From Certhia americana (lineage: Eukaryota; Chordata; Aves; Passeriformes; Certhiidae), in NCBI GenBank assembly GCA_018697195.1, contig JAGMWU010000048.1:709331-773330 (forward strand): a stretch of 64,000 bases of DNA. Direction: 5' to 3'. Below, one piece after another: positions 26,401 through 37,601 of this stretch (within the stretch, counting starts at the first letter, position 1; each line of letters begins with the position of its first letter). The notes under the pieces are model-generated. The model saw only the letters and a list, made by a program, of their open reading frames with translations, was not told the origin of the DNA and did no database searches. A program made the translations under genes and the position numbers.

Positions 26401-29400
26401 AACTAAATTCACCTGGATTCTTCCTGAAAAACTACCCTGTGCAGGTGTGGGATATTCTACTCCTCAAAGGATTTTTCTGTTTTAACTTGTTTGGGTTTTT
26501 TTAACTTAATCCCTGGTTTTACACCTGGAAACATTAGATTTTCTGGGGTTTTTTCTAGAGATATGAAAAGATGCTTAGAATGGGTGTCTGAATTGTATAA
26601 TGGCTCAGTCCCACTCTGCATGATAGAGGCTGGATATTTTCACCAAGCATACAGCAATGCAGCTCAGGCAGCAGGATGCAACTGCAGTATGGATCCCTGG
26701 TTCAGCCAGAACAGGAATAAACAGCTGCACCTATGCAGCTGCTCAGAACAAAAGAATTTAAGTCTTTAACCAGTGACCACTCAGCACTTGAGAGCCTGCA
26801 AGCCTGAATCATTCCCCCCTTTGTTTGCATAATAAGAATCAGGTTATTTAAACAACTCAAGCAGGTATTTCTTTTCTCCTAGAAAGGAAATTAAACATTT
26901 AATAAGAAAAAAATTTTACTCTTAACCACTTTGATCACAGATGTGGAAGCTCTTGCTGTGTAAAAGTGCTGGTGGGCATTTAATTTCAAAAGTGGTGTGT
27001 ACAAACACTAGGAAAAAAATACTGTTTACAGAGGAGTTAGCAAAGTCCACAAAAAGAACCATCCCTTGTCCAGACACTTCTGCTGTCTTAAATATGGCAC
27101 ATCTTCAAATTGCATTACAGGAAAAATGAGAATAATCCATTTTCAGGCTCTTTTTTCTGCCTCATATCAGGCTTATTTTTAACCTTTTGCAGAACTGGAT
27201 ATAAAATTATCTCCCAGTTCTCCTATTGCAGCAATTCAAAAGCATCTGACCTTATTTTTGCTTTGCAGATTCTATTATGTGGGTCAGGGGAAAGACTCAC
27301 AGAGTTGTCAACCCTCCCTTTCTCTCATTTTTCTGTGGCAGCAGTTGGAGGCAAAAGGACCCCCCAGGTGACCTGATGTTGTTGCCAGCCAAGCCCAGAG
27401 TCCCCTCCATTAACCATTCCCCAGGTATTAAAGTGGCAGCTGACTGATGCTGACTGTGCTCCATTCTGGTAGTTTGCATTGGCAGAAAGAACATTCCTTC
27501 TCTGAAATAGCTGGAGCTGTATCACAGGGCGTTTTCAGAGGCTGGACACTTATTTTAGAGAGATGTTTCAGTGCTGCTTTGAGGCAGAGTTTGGATTTGC
27601 AAGTGGATTTTAACAACTCCCAAAAAGGGATATTTGAGAACAGTTTGCTCACTGCTGATATACTCAATTGCTTATGGGGAGGAATATCATTGCTTCATTT
27701 GTTTTGACTTTACAAAAGAACAATAATTAAACATTTCCTACAGAGATAGAAACTCGCAATGCTTTTTTAGCCCAGATGAGATATCCTTGGCCTTTAAAGC
27801 CACATGAATTTACAGCAAAAAGCCCAGATTAAGATGCAGAGGAACTGTGGTGATGGAAGCAGAGAGGCAAGGAGTGAGTATCTGAGATAAAACCTCACAG
27901 ACTGCAGATGGAACAAGATTAGACTCTTAGATGGTTTATATGGAATCTGTGTTAAGAATACGAAGGGCAGACATGGTGAAAATGTAAGTAGTTCTATTAT
28001 TGGTTGAAAAAGGTCCTTGTAGAACTGTTGGTTTTCTTACCTGTTTACTGGCTATGTTTGTAACTCCATAAACAGAGTTAGCAAGACGAAGAATATAACA
28101 ACTTGGAACTTGAATTTTAAATGCTTTTGCTACTGCAGTTGGGAGCCACTGGTGTCATGCAGATGGAAAATAGTCTCATCTAGAACAATTGCTGATGTGT
28201 TGTGTCACTATAGTCAGCCTGTGGATTTCTGCAGGTCGGGTAGGGAGGTGTCAAAGGTCAGTGTGGCTGTTCACAGGCAGTTTGAGCTCAGCTGTGGTCC
28301 TTACACAGTGTTTAAACCTTTGCTTTAGCCCAGGCAGAAGGACAGGGGAAGCTGGTGCTGGCAGAGCTCTGGGTTCTCCAAAACCTCCAAGGCCAGACTG
28401 ACCTTCCCAGGTTTATCCCCTGTGCCACAGAGAAAGGAGAACAATATTCCTACACTATTCCTAGCTACTTAGTGCTCTCCCACAGCAAGAATGGAACTTC
28501 TCCATGTGTCTTATGCTATAGGAAAGCCAAAGCTCACTTTTCCAAGAGCTCCAGATTAAGAACTACTTGGGAGTCCTCCTGCTGTCTTTGCTACAGACTC
28601 CCTGCTGTGAGCCCCAAGAAGTCAGATGTTGTCCCTAAAATGCTCATCAGCTGTAAAACAGGATTGAAGGCACTTTCCCACAATGTACAAGGGCACTGAA
28701 ATCACATGCTACCAATGGACTCAGCATGTCAATTGGCATTGGCATTGCAAAGGAGAATTCTTGGCGTAGAGGTACTGTGCCATGCAGGTGGAGATTTTAA
28801 ATTCTCACTGAGACAGATCCTTTGCTAAGGCTGCCCTGGCACAGAGACAAAATCTGATCAGGTCCCACACAGATGACTGGAGCACTGAGCAGAAGGCAGC
28901 AGCCTTCCAAGCAAGAAACAATCTCTCACACAAGGAAATGGAAGAAATCATGAAAAATTCAGCCCTACTGTTTCCTGGTGTCAGAGCATTTTGCAAAGGT
29001 ATTGGCTTTTATGAGCAGCAATGACCTCTCCTTATGCAGCAATCTGCAAAGCAAATATTCTGACTGTGGGTGTGTTAGAGAAATTTACTTGTGGTTGGGT
29101 CCTTGACCTGGGCTTTAACCCCAGCAAGTCCCTCACAGCCCCACCAGCACATTGGGGAGAACTGGAAGGGTAAGAGCTGAAAAACTTGTGGGTTGAGTAC
29201 AGACAGTTTAATAGGGAAAGCAAAAGCTGCACCACAAACAAAGCAAAACAAGCCAAGGAATTCATTCCCCACTTCCCACAGCAGGTGGGTGTTCAGCCAT
29301 CCCCCAGGAGAGCAGGGCCCCTTCACACTCAAGTTCCATGCAAGGACAAACACCTTCACTCCAAAGATGCTCCCTTTCTCCTTCTTCTCCCCACTTTGTA

Positions 29401-29855
29401 TGCTGAGCACAGCATCATAAGGTGTGGAATATTGGGTTGGGTCCCCTGTCCTGGCTGTATCTCCTCCCAGCTTCCCATGGACACCCAATTCCTCACCAGC
29501 GTGGCAGGACAAGGAGCAGAAAAGGCCTTGGCTCTGTGCAAGCCCTGTTCAGGAAAACCAAAAACATCTCTGTATTATCACCCATGTTCAGCACAAATCT
29601 GAAACACAACCCCACTCTAGACACTGGGAGGAAAATTCAATTAAATCTACTCCAGCCAAACCCAGCACAGGCTGAATGACATCTTTTAGAGAAACAGGGA
29701 CAAACTGTTGGAGTATTACCTCCAGTGTTCCAGTAAGGAGTGTCTTAAGTGCTCTGGCTTACTCATTCCCAAAGTTCCTGCCAGACCTCTAAAAGCCACA
29801 TGGGGATTGCCAGGACTGTTACGTGGAATGAAATGGATGGATGTTTCCTTGAAGC

Positions 29856-29983
29856 CTCCAAGCCATGTTGGACAGGGCTTGGAGCAACCTGTTCTACTGG
29901 AATGTGTCCCTGCTCATGGCAAGGGGTTGGAATGAGATGGTCTTCAAGGTCCCTTCCAACCCAGCCCCTCCCATGGTTCTGTT
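29856..29983 (+). mobile_element. CR1 LINE fragment (plus orientation)
   Basis: It contains ggacagggcttggagcaacc, the usual ccctgctcatggcaaggggt and ttggaatgagatggtcttca stretches, then ggtcccttccaaccca and a short degenerate tail ending ggttctg. This is a typical 3' CR1 remnant in the last SPNS2 intron. Confidence 0.85.
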
Positions 29984-32900
29984 ATTTCCCACACCTGGTA
30001 GCTCAGAGGTTCGTGAAAAGAGCTGGAGCATGAGGCAGTTTTTTTGGAGGATAAGAAGTATGTTTTTAATCAAGTGCCATCAGGAAGTTCTACAGGATTT
30101 TCTATTTTAAGATTTAATTTGTTCTTGTCTGCTTTTTCTGTCGTGTTTTCTCCCCCTTGCATTTCAATCAAAAGTGGGGCACTCCACTGCCTCTTTTCTC
30201 CATTATTTAAATGTGTGTTGTTATACGCATCTTCCATGGCACCAAAAATCCCTCCACCTCAATACTGAGCCCATCAATATCTGCCAGAATTATAGAGAGA
30301 CAGACTCAGGCACAAAGCTTTGAGACCCACATCTTTACAGACTTCAGGGGTTTGTGTCAGAGTTACCCCCAGAGACTGGTGAGCTCTGGAGCTCATTTCC
30401 ATCCATGTCCTTGGGACCCTGATTGGTGCTGTTAACTGCTCATCTTCACATCTGTTCTGCTGCAGCTGCCTGGGAAAATAGCAGGAAAGGTTATTGATTT
30501 TTCCTTTATGCCAGTTCCCTCCTCAGTAAAGATGTGTGAAAGAGGAAGAAGTAAAGCTGACCCATGTTTCTGCCTCTGGAGACAAATCAGCACCTGGATT
30601 AAATGAACAGATGGAAAACACTCACAGTCTGTGCAGCTTTAAGGGGCTGAACCAAATAGAGGGAAAATCATATTTGCTGTACATGATTATCATATTTTGT
30701 GTGCTAAACCCACTGACATGCAGGCAGAAAAGGGGATTTGAGCCAATTCATTTCTTCTGTGCAGCTGGAGGAGCCCCTGTCCCCACCAGGGAAGGGCAGC
30801 TGTGCCCAGGGCTGTGGGAGGGCTGTGCACAACCAGCTCCTGTGTGAGCCTTGGCATGGAGAGCTGCAGGTGCACAAAGCCCCAGACCCCCTCCCTGGCT
30901 GGGAATGAGAGCATGGACAGGCAGCAATCACAGTGAGCTCTATTCCTGCTCCAAAGCAAACTCCTCCTGTGCCAGATTATTGGTTGAATTTTGTTAGGGT
31001 TCTCTTAGCATCCTGTTCCTTCAGCAAACTGACCTCAGCTCCATCAACAGCTTATTCCTGCAGGCTGGATAACCGGTCAGATGCTTCAGGAAGCTCAGTG
31101 CTTGGACTATTTTTAACTGTGCCATCCTATCCTTGTGCCATTCACTGTGAGCTCGCTAGGCTGATGTATCACTGTTGCTCTCCTTCCCTTTCAGTCACTG
31201 TTTCCAGCTGCAGCCTGCTTGGAGTCTGAAGTTCTGCAGGAATTCATGTTATCAATCACATCTTGTCCCAGAATTACTGACTTCACCAGCAAAACAGCTT
31301 GAGGTCAGTCAGAGCAGGAGCTGCTCTCTGGGAGCAATCCTTGATTCCACTGTTACTGCTGAAGGTAACAGGTTGTAGTGAGGGTTAATGTTCTGCAGCC
31401 TTTTTTGGGGAGGAGATGGAGGCTGTGGCAGCTTGTTCAGCATTCCAGGAGAACTGCTGTGGAGCAGGGAACCAAAGCCATCTCCTTCCAATTGCAGGTG
31501 AAAATGGGAACTGTGCTTAGCTACTGCAGGGCAGCAATGGCTAGCCCAGTTACCTGCTGAACTGTTGATCAGCTGTTAATAAAAAATAATAATAAATGCA
31601 TAATAAAGGGCCTAAAAGGTACACACTTGGAGTGTCCAGCCTGCTGGGTTTGCTCCTCCTAAAGTGTGTGGTGAAAAGGCTGTGCAGGACTGGGACCAGT
31701 GTGTTTGCACTCAGGGTGTGGCAGAGTCCAGTTGAGAGATCTCTGGTTTGTTTTGGCTTCTGCAATGAGCAAAATAGTGAAAGAATAGCTGTGGCTTTGA
31801 TTTATTAGGAGCTGCTCCAGCTCTCCTACTCCATAACTCTTCAATCAGTTATCTGCAGGAATTAGTGATAACAGCAGTATCAGTGCAAGTCCCTTCCTGT
31901 GTTGACAGATCAGTTGATAAAATTCGCTCTTACAGCTGAAGTCATACAGGTGTGGAGCTACAAATGACCATCCTTAGCCTCTGTCTTCCTTATGCAATCT
32001 CAGGCAGCAACATCAGCTTTGAATGCTGCTGTTTCAGTAGCTGGAATTTCAGACTGCTGCATCTGGCTAGGCTGTTCATCATCCCTGAAGCACAGGTGGA
32101 GTTGATGTTGCTCTGATGCCAAATAACACCCTTTAACTGGTTGTATTTGAAAAGAGATTTGTTTTCCATAGATTAAGGCCATAAAGTCTCATTACCTTCC
32201 AAGGATGTCCGACCAAGAAGTTTTCATCACCTAAAATTTCAGGTTTCAGTGTGTTTACAAAGCCTTTTGGAGATGTGTTTAACCTCCCAATGCCTGAGGA
32301 ACTTCAGACAGGAAGAATCTACTAGGGGCTCCATTAGGGACTGGTCCCCCTGTGTCCCCTCCTAAAGCACTGCTTCAAACAAGCACTTGATGGCATATTG
32401 CAGTAGAAACACAGAATTCTCTCCACTGAAATTGAGAAGGATCCTTAATCACTGGCAGGAATTGCTGCTAAATCCAGTGGTCCAGCTGCCCCTGTAGCCC
32501 CACTATTTCCATCTGCTGAATGAGGTCCAGCTCAAAAACTCAGTTCTAAAAAACTCCTTCTCAATAACTCAAAAACTAAGTTATTATCAGACTAAAAGGG
32601 CCTTACCAAAGCACTTTATTGTTGGTTATAAAAATTAAATGATGTTAAGTACAGCAGGCTGGTAAAAACCAGGACATCATTTCCTAATGCGCTTCTCAAT
32701 TACAAAACCCAGAGTCTGGCTTGTTCAGATAGCAAGAAAACTGGGCTTTGGGGAAGCTGCAGGATACTGAAATACAGGTGGTGTTGAACTTAGGCATGAA
32801 ACTTGACATTAAGTGGGCTGGCAGCATTCCCAAAAGCTTTCTGTAAGCAGAGCCTCTCTTGAAGCCTTGGGCACAGTAGTGCTGCACACACTGAGATACA

Positions 32901-34772
32901 TCCTCCTTCCTGACATCCTCAGGGACAGTGACACATCCCTGGAGCTCAGCAGGACAGTGGGACACACATCCCACCAGTGTTCCTCACAGTTGGAGCAGAC
33001 AGAGCTGCAGCTGAGAAGGGAGGTCTGGGTTCTGCCCTTGCTGGCCCAGGGTGGAGCAGAATGTTCTTGCACTGGATGTAGGCAGCAGGAATTCTTTCAA
33101 ATCCCTGGGACTGCCCAGCAGTGCTGGCTGCACACAACCTGTAATCTCCATTAGCTGCTGGTTTGGAGACCAGCAAGGCTGGAAGGGACAGAGCATTTGG
33201 AGAATAATCCTGCCCAGTTCCTGAAATAGAGCATAGCTCTGTAAAAGATCCTAGCCAGTCATCTGTTATCTTAAATTGGCTGTCTTGTCCTCATGCAGGT
33301 CTCTAACTGGCCGAGGTGCAGTGAAATTAGATCCATTTTACATAGCATAAATATTTAACAGCTCTAGAGCATGTAGTTTAATATTAAACAGACAGTCTTA
33401 TAAATACTTCAGAATTACAGATGCTGTCACAGTACATGTAAAAGACTTGATAGGATCTAGGAGAAATATTTAGGTTTGACAGGAGAGGAAGTGATGGAGT
33501 TAGAGAGAATCAGCCACATTTTTAACTGCTAGAGGAATCCATAAAACAACACAAAAAAGTTGTACAGTTTCTGTTCTTAAAAGGCAATTTGGGTGAGTTT
33601 CCTCCTCCTCCAGAAATAAGACTGGTTCCCACCCTACTCTCTTCAAGGAATGAAAATATTCACAATCCGAAAAAAACCCTGCAGAGAAAACAGAACAATT
33701 TAGGAGCCAATGTTCAGTGATCCATTTAGTGTGGGATTATCATTATTAGAAAGGCAAGTGGTACTTAATGAGGGATTTAGATGCTCTAGAGTCTTGTTAT
33801 TTTAAGCCCATGTACTGCATTTTGCCACGTAAGAGTTCAAAATTTATTATTTGTAGGTTTGCTTTAAAAAAAGGTAAACAAAATCCCACCTGACCCATAA
33901 GCTGAGCCCCAGTGCCACTGGTTGTGGCAGTGACCACTGTCTGTATCACACGTGGGACTGAGGAGGCCCTGTCCCACATTTGGGGACTATTTCAGTTCTC
34001 CTGCCCACCAGCTTCCTGTGTGATGCCTGAAAGTCATTTCTCTCCCCAGCAGGTTCACAAGTCATGTGCAGTCTAATTTCCCATCAAATCTTCAAAAAGC
34101 ATTTCAGGGTTAGCCCCTCCAGGCCTCTGTTCCCATCTGTGAGACAGCGATAAAGCAGAGCTTGAGACAAATGTGTTAAAATCAAAGGGTGGTACATTGT
34201 ATCCTGGAGGAGGCTGAACTGTCACACAAGCAGGAAAGTTGTGTCTGTTTCCAGTGATGTCAGCAATGCAGGTGGCTTCTCCATGCTAAAGTCATGGCAA
34301 AATTTACTTTTTCTGTATAGGTGGAATGATGTGGCAAGGGATAGGACTTTCAAATATTATGGCTCATTTAAACCTCGTGAGTTTGAGTGTTCTGTGATAG
34401 TTTTGTGACATTCCATAGCTTGCTTCCTACTTTTGAAGTTGGTTATAGCATTCCCAGCTAATTTTCTCTGATGTATTCTGCACAATTCCAGTGTTCAATA
34501 CAATGTGATTTCCAGTGCAGTGGGGGTTACCAAGAATGGGACTTGTACAAAGAAGCTTGGGTCAGCTCTTCCATCAGAAATATTTCAGTTTATAGCCTGG
34601 AAAGGTAGAAAAAGCACAGAGGCTGCTATGCACCTTGGAGACCTGTGGGGATGGTGTGAAGTTAAGAGCTGTGGGCTGAACTAGACCAGTTCCTGGTGCA
34701 GAGATTTCTTGGAAAGTGTCCCCTGAGTACTGCTTAGTTTTTATCCTGGAATATGTTTGATTCCATTTCAGG

Positions 34773-34789
34773 AAAAAAAAAAAAAAAAA
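34773..34789. repeat. A17 homopolymer next to the solo LTR
   Basis: A run of 17 adenines followed by gtgaaaaaaaccccaaaaaag, ending at the LTR border (34811). Confidence 0.85.
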
Positions 34790-34810
34790 GTGAAAAAAAC
34801 CCCAAAAAAG

Positions 34811-35351
34811 TGTTCTGCGTCAGGTACGAAGTGTGGTGAAGAACGACAACTAAGTTTTAATGTCGCCAAAGGAGAGTGATATTTCTTGAGAATTTGTCAC
34901 CTGACAGTGATGCCTTCTGGAGGCTGACATGGAACAGAGACTCGATAGGGCAAAGGATAAAATAGCTATTTATTAAAAGGTCTCAATGGGTACTCTTGGG
35001 CCACACAAGGGTCCAGCTGGACGACACCCAAGATGCCCCAAAGTGGTCACAAAATCTGGGTCACAAGGTCTCACATTTTTATAAGTTCTGGTCCATTAGC
35101 ATATTAGAATTAATTGTCTAACCATAGCTTCAGGTTATGAAGTTCCATCCTCCTTGTTTTTTCCTCTCACTTCACCATTGGTTATGTTCTTGAGCCTGAG
35201 TGTTGTCCTTGGTATCAAACTAGAGAAGGAATTGTTTTGTCCATGTACACTGCAAAGAGAGCTTAGTAGCATTTAATATAAAACCTAAAACTACTCACTG
35301 AAACAGCACAGAGTCTAAAAAATATAACAGCTAAAACCTAAGGCATCAACA
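34811..35351 (-). mobile_element. Solo LTR of an endogenous retrovirus (minus orientation)
   Basis: Read on the minus strand it begins TGTTGATGCC and ends CGCAGAACA, about 541 bp with TG...CA ends. It has the expected LTR order: a TATA-like cttataaaaatg (about 35073-35084), then AATAAA at plus-strand 34969-34974, then about 160 bp of U5-like sequence. No primer-binding site or polypurine tract is visible next to either end, so it is solo. I find no matching target-site duplication (left flank AAAAG, right flank GGGCC), so either the ends are slightly misplaced or one flank was rearranged. A 17-base A run lies 20 bp to the left. It sits in the last SPNS2 intron, antisense to that gene. Confidence 0.72.
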
Positions 35352-35482
35352 GGGCCTTGGACAGTGGCAGTTCTGTGATGTTCCCTGTGCACCTGTGCGA
35401 GGCTTTCACTGGTGCAGGGAGAAGCTGCCTTTGCCCGCAGAGTTACAAAGCACAACTGGGGCAGTTTGGTTCTTAGCTGGAG

Positions 35483-35578
35483 CTGGCTTTGAGAGACAGG
35501 TGTCTGCTAAGGAAGGCAGGAGCCCCCCTGGGAATGGAGAGTATGACCTCTTTCCCTCGGAATTACTGTAACTCTGAA
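35483..35578 (-). mobile_element. LTR fragment related to the 9-kb element
   Basis: The stretch containing gacaggtgtctgct and aaggaaggcaggagc, followed by a ggaatggaga block and an attac/taac block, aligns by eye with plus 8908-8997, roughly three quarters identical. Beyond 35578 the similarity stops abruptly and CpG-rich sequence starts. It is either a truncated copy or the end of a related LTR whose remaining part is the CpG-rich block. Confidence 0.55.
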
Positions 35579-35584
35579 ATGACG

Positions 35585-36140
35585 TGTTTTCAGTCCGAGG
35601 TGCGCTGAAAGGAGCAGCAGTTGTGTCCCGGAGTGTGTGTGAATGCAGCAGCAGCAGCAGCAGCAGCGAACAGAGCAGAGCCCCAGCGCCGCCGGCTCTG
35701 CGCTGCGCTCACAAGGGCACTGTCCCCTGCCTGCAGTTCCGGGCACCGCCGCCAGGGGCGCTGCTGGCTCCCGGCGGGCAGGGCGGGTGCGGGGATTCCC
35801 CCGCGGCTGCAGGGGGCGCTGTGGCGCGGGCCCCGCACGGCAATGGCGGCCGGGCCGAACGGCGGAGCGGGGCTGCAGCGGGAACCGCGGGGCGGCGGCT
35901 GCAACGGCGGGGCGGGCTCGCCCAGGGCGGCGGGCCAGAGCCGGCCGACACTCGGCAGCTGCAGCTGCGTGCTGTCTCGGCAGGCAGGAGTGTGGGGTGC
36001 AGTGTAGCACGGCCCTGGGGCGGCAGCAGAGGCGCGGCGGGGGCCGGGCAGCAGCAGCCCCGCTCCCGAACAGGGCCGGGAGAGGCTCCTGAGAGGGGGA
36101 AAGGCTCGGGGATCCCGGGGGTTCCCCGGAGGCACCCCAG
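35585..36140. promoter_or_regulatory. CpG-rich block inside the last SPNS2 intron (origin unresolved)
   Basis: Over about 550 bp the base composition jumps to strongly GC-rich with dense CpG, for example gcggccgggccgaacggcgg and gcgcggcgggggccgggc. The surrounding intron is CpG-poor. It contains a (GCA)7 run at 35645-35666. It could be an unmethylated CpG island driving an intragenic or antisense transcript, or a GC-rich retroviral LTR/leader, since it abuts an LTR fragment at 35483-35578. Open frames exist on both strands here because stop codons are rare in such composition; none has recognisable protein features. GC-rich sequence continues more weakly to about 36.5 kb. Confidence 0.4.
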
Positions 36141-36720
36141 CAGATGGTGAAAGTCCTTTTTTTAGTGAGGTGTCAATAAGATCCCCGTTCAGTGGCTGCT
36201 CTCACAAGCAAAGGCTCACCATGGCAGAAGCAGCAGGACCGAGCTGTGCTCCGGCGGTGGCAGCGAATTCCCTCCCCCAAACAGCAGCTCCGAAGCCCAG
36301 AGCAAGAGAGCCAGCAGCTGCTCCAGCCCCTTTTTTTTTCCCCCAGCCCAGTTCTTATGGTATCTCTGCCCTTCCCAGAGAAACCCCCAGGGGAAAAGAG
36401 AGAGAGCAACCAGCTGGACCGCTCCCCTGGGCTGTGGCCGCTTCTTTCGGCTCTCTCAAGTACCCGGGCGTTATTGTCTCCTAGCAACACATTTAGGAGA
36501 AAATTCTTCTAGAGAAAGAAACAAAAAGAAAAGTCCTAAACCCCAACACCGGCACAGCCGGGCTCCACTGGTAGACGGAGACTCTCCCCTTGTGACTCAG
36601 ATTTATTTATGCTGCTACTGCCCAAGAACAGCCGCAGAGCCCTTGGCTAAAGCGCTCAAACAGCCAGGTCAGGGCAGGTCTGGAGGTGTGGGGGGGGTTT
36701 CCCGGTGTTGTAAGAATCCA
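36141..36720. other. Moderately GC-rich shoulder, possibly repeat-derived
   Basis: It follows the CpG block and holds a poly-T/poly-C junction (36330-36346), the phrase cctagcaacacatttaggag near 36480, an A-rich purine stretch (36510-36540) and TTTATTTATG at 36602-36611, which is an AATAAA-containing string on the minus strand. The arrangement recalls an LTR or leader of another retroviral family on the minus strand, but I cannot define ends. No gene is seen. Confidence 0.25.
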
Positions 36721-37558
36721 GGTGTTCCCACTGAGGTAAGTGAGCATCTAAGCTAGAAAGCAGATTCCAGAGGTCTCAGAGTTCGAGGATGACACCTCTG
36801 ACACTTCACACGGGGGCCCTGCTGTTTGTGTCACTGTCAAAAGCACTCGCTCCTGTCCCTGAGTAACAAGAACAGCATGGGAGGGGACGGGAGAGGAGCT
36901 GCTGCTGAGGAAGGTTGGATTTTCCAGGGCATGTGCTGCAAGGAGTAGCAGCAGGTGCAAGGGATGGACTTCATAAGAATATTGCTGCAGTCCCTGGGTC
37001 CCACAGAGCAGACAGGAGCTATCCCCTCACTACCCTCATCCCAGGAGCTGCAGGACAGCTCCTGCCTGGTGACACAGCAGTCCCTGTTAGACACAGCCAG
37101 ACACTGTCCGTCGCCCAGGAGCAGGTGCCTGGAACAACAGCAGGTCTTCAGGGGCTGCAAACTGAAAGACAACTTTTTCTTAATTTAATTTTTATCAGTG
37201 ATGACTGTTAACATTTGCTGTCAGGCTGAAGGACACCAACAGGCACTGTACAACCTGGTACTGGCTTAGAGAAATAGTAGCTATCTGGTTCCTTTGGGAC
37301 CTTCCCAAATCCTTGTCAATTAGTGCCAGCAATGTTATTTGGCACATTCCAGCCATTGTCAGCATTGCTGTGAGGCAGCCCTGTGTGACAAGATTTCAGC
37401 TTTTCAATGGTACTTTCATAGCATTGTGCAGGACAGTTGTTAATGTCCCACTTCTTTAGACAATGTTAAGTAACCAAAACCTGGATTTGCCAGGCTGGTA
37501 TCTTATTAGGAATCCATTTCCTTCTAATTGCAGCTCTCTTTTGTTTTCTCTTCACCAG

Positions 37559-37601
37559 GGTGAATCAGCTTGTGATGCCACCAGCTTCTGTGAAAGTCTG
37601 A
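37559..37601 (+). CDS. SPNS2: SPNS2 last coding exon, C-terminal tail and stop
   Basis: After the acceptor ttctcttcaccag (ending 37558), G completes the Gln codon. The exon then reads VNQLVMPPASVKV and stops at TGA (37599-37601). The joined tail AEQQVNQLVMPPASVKV is the characteristic SPNS2 C-terminus and differs from the tail I associate with SPNS1, so this exon decides the paralogue. It completes a 123-residue C-terminal portion from the four exons in this window. The exon is isolated by a 15.5-kb intron, which is why it could be missed. A consensus donor (G|gtgagt) follows only 4 nt after the stop, so an intron inside the 3' untranslated region is possible. Confidence 0.9.

Larger units (their letters stand above)
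22082..37558. other. SPNS2: SPNS2 last coding intron, about 15.5 kb
   Basis: It starts gtgagt and ends cttcaccag. From left to right it holds a 19-bp triplication (23407), a CR1 end (29856), the solo LTR (34811-35351), an LTR fragment (35483) and the CpG-rich block (35585-36140). Between 23.5 and 29.8 kb and between 30 and 34.7 kb I see only unique-looking noncoding sequence. Confidence 0.8.

Noticed and set aside
35507..36150. Several overlapping open frames of 128-188 codons on both strands
   Set aside because: All lie in CpG-rich sequence where stop codons are rare. The products are Ala/Gly/Arg/Pro low-complexity with no domain, and both strands are open at once.
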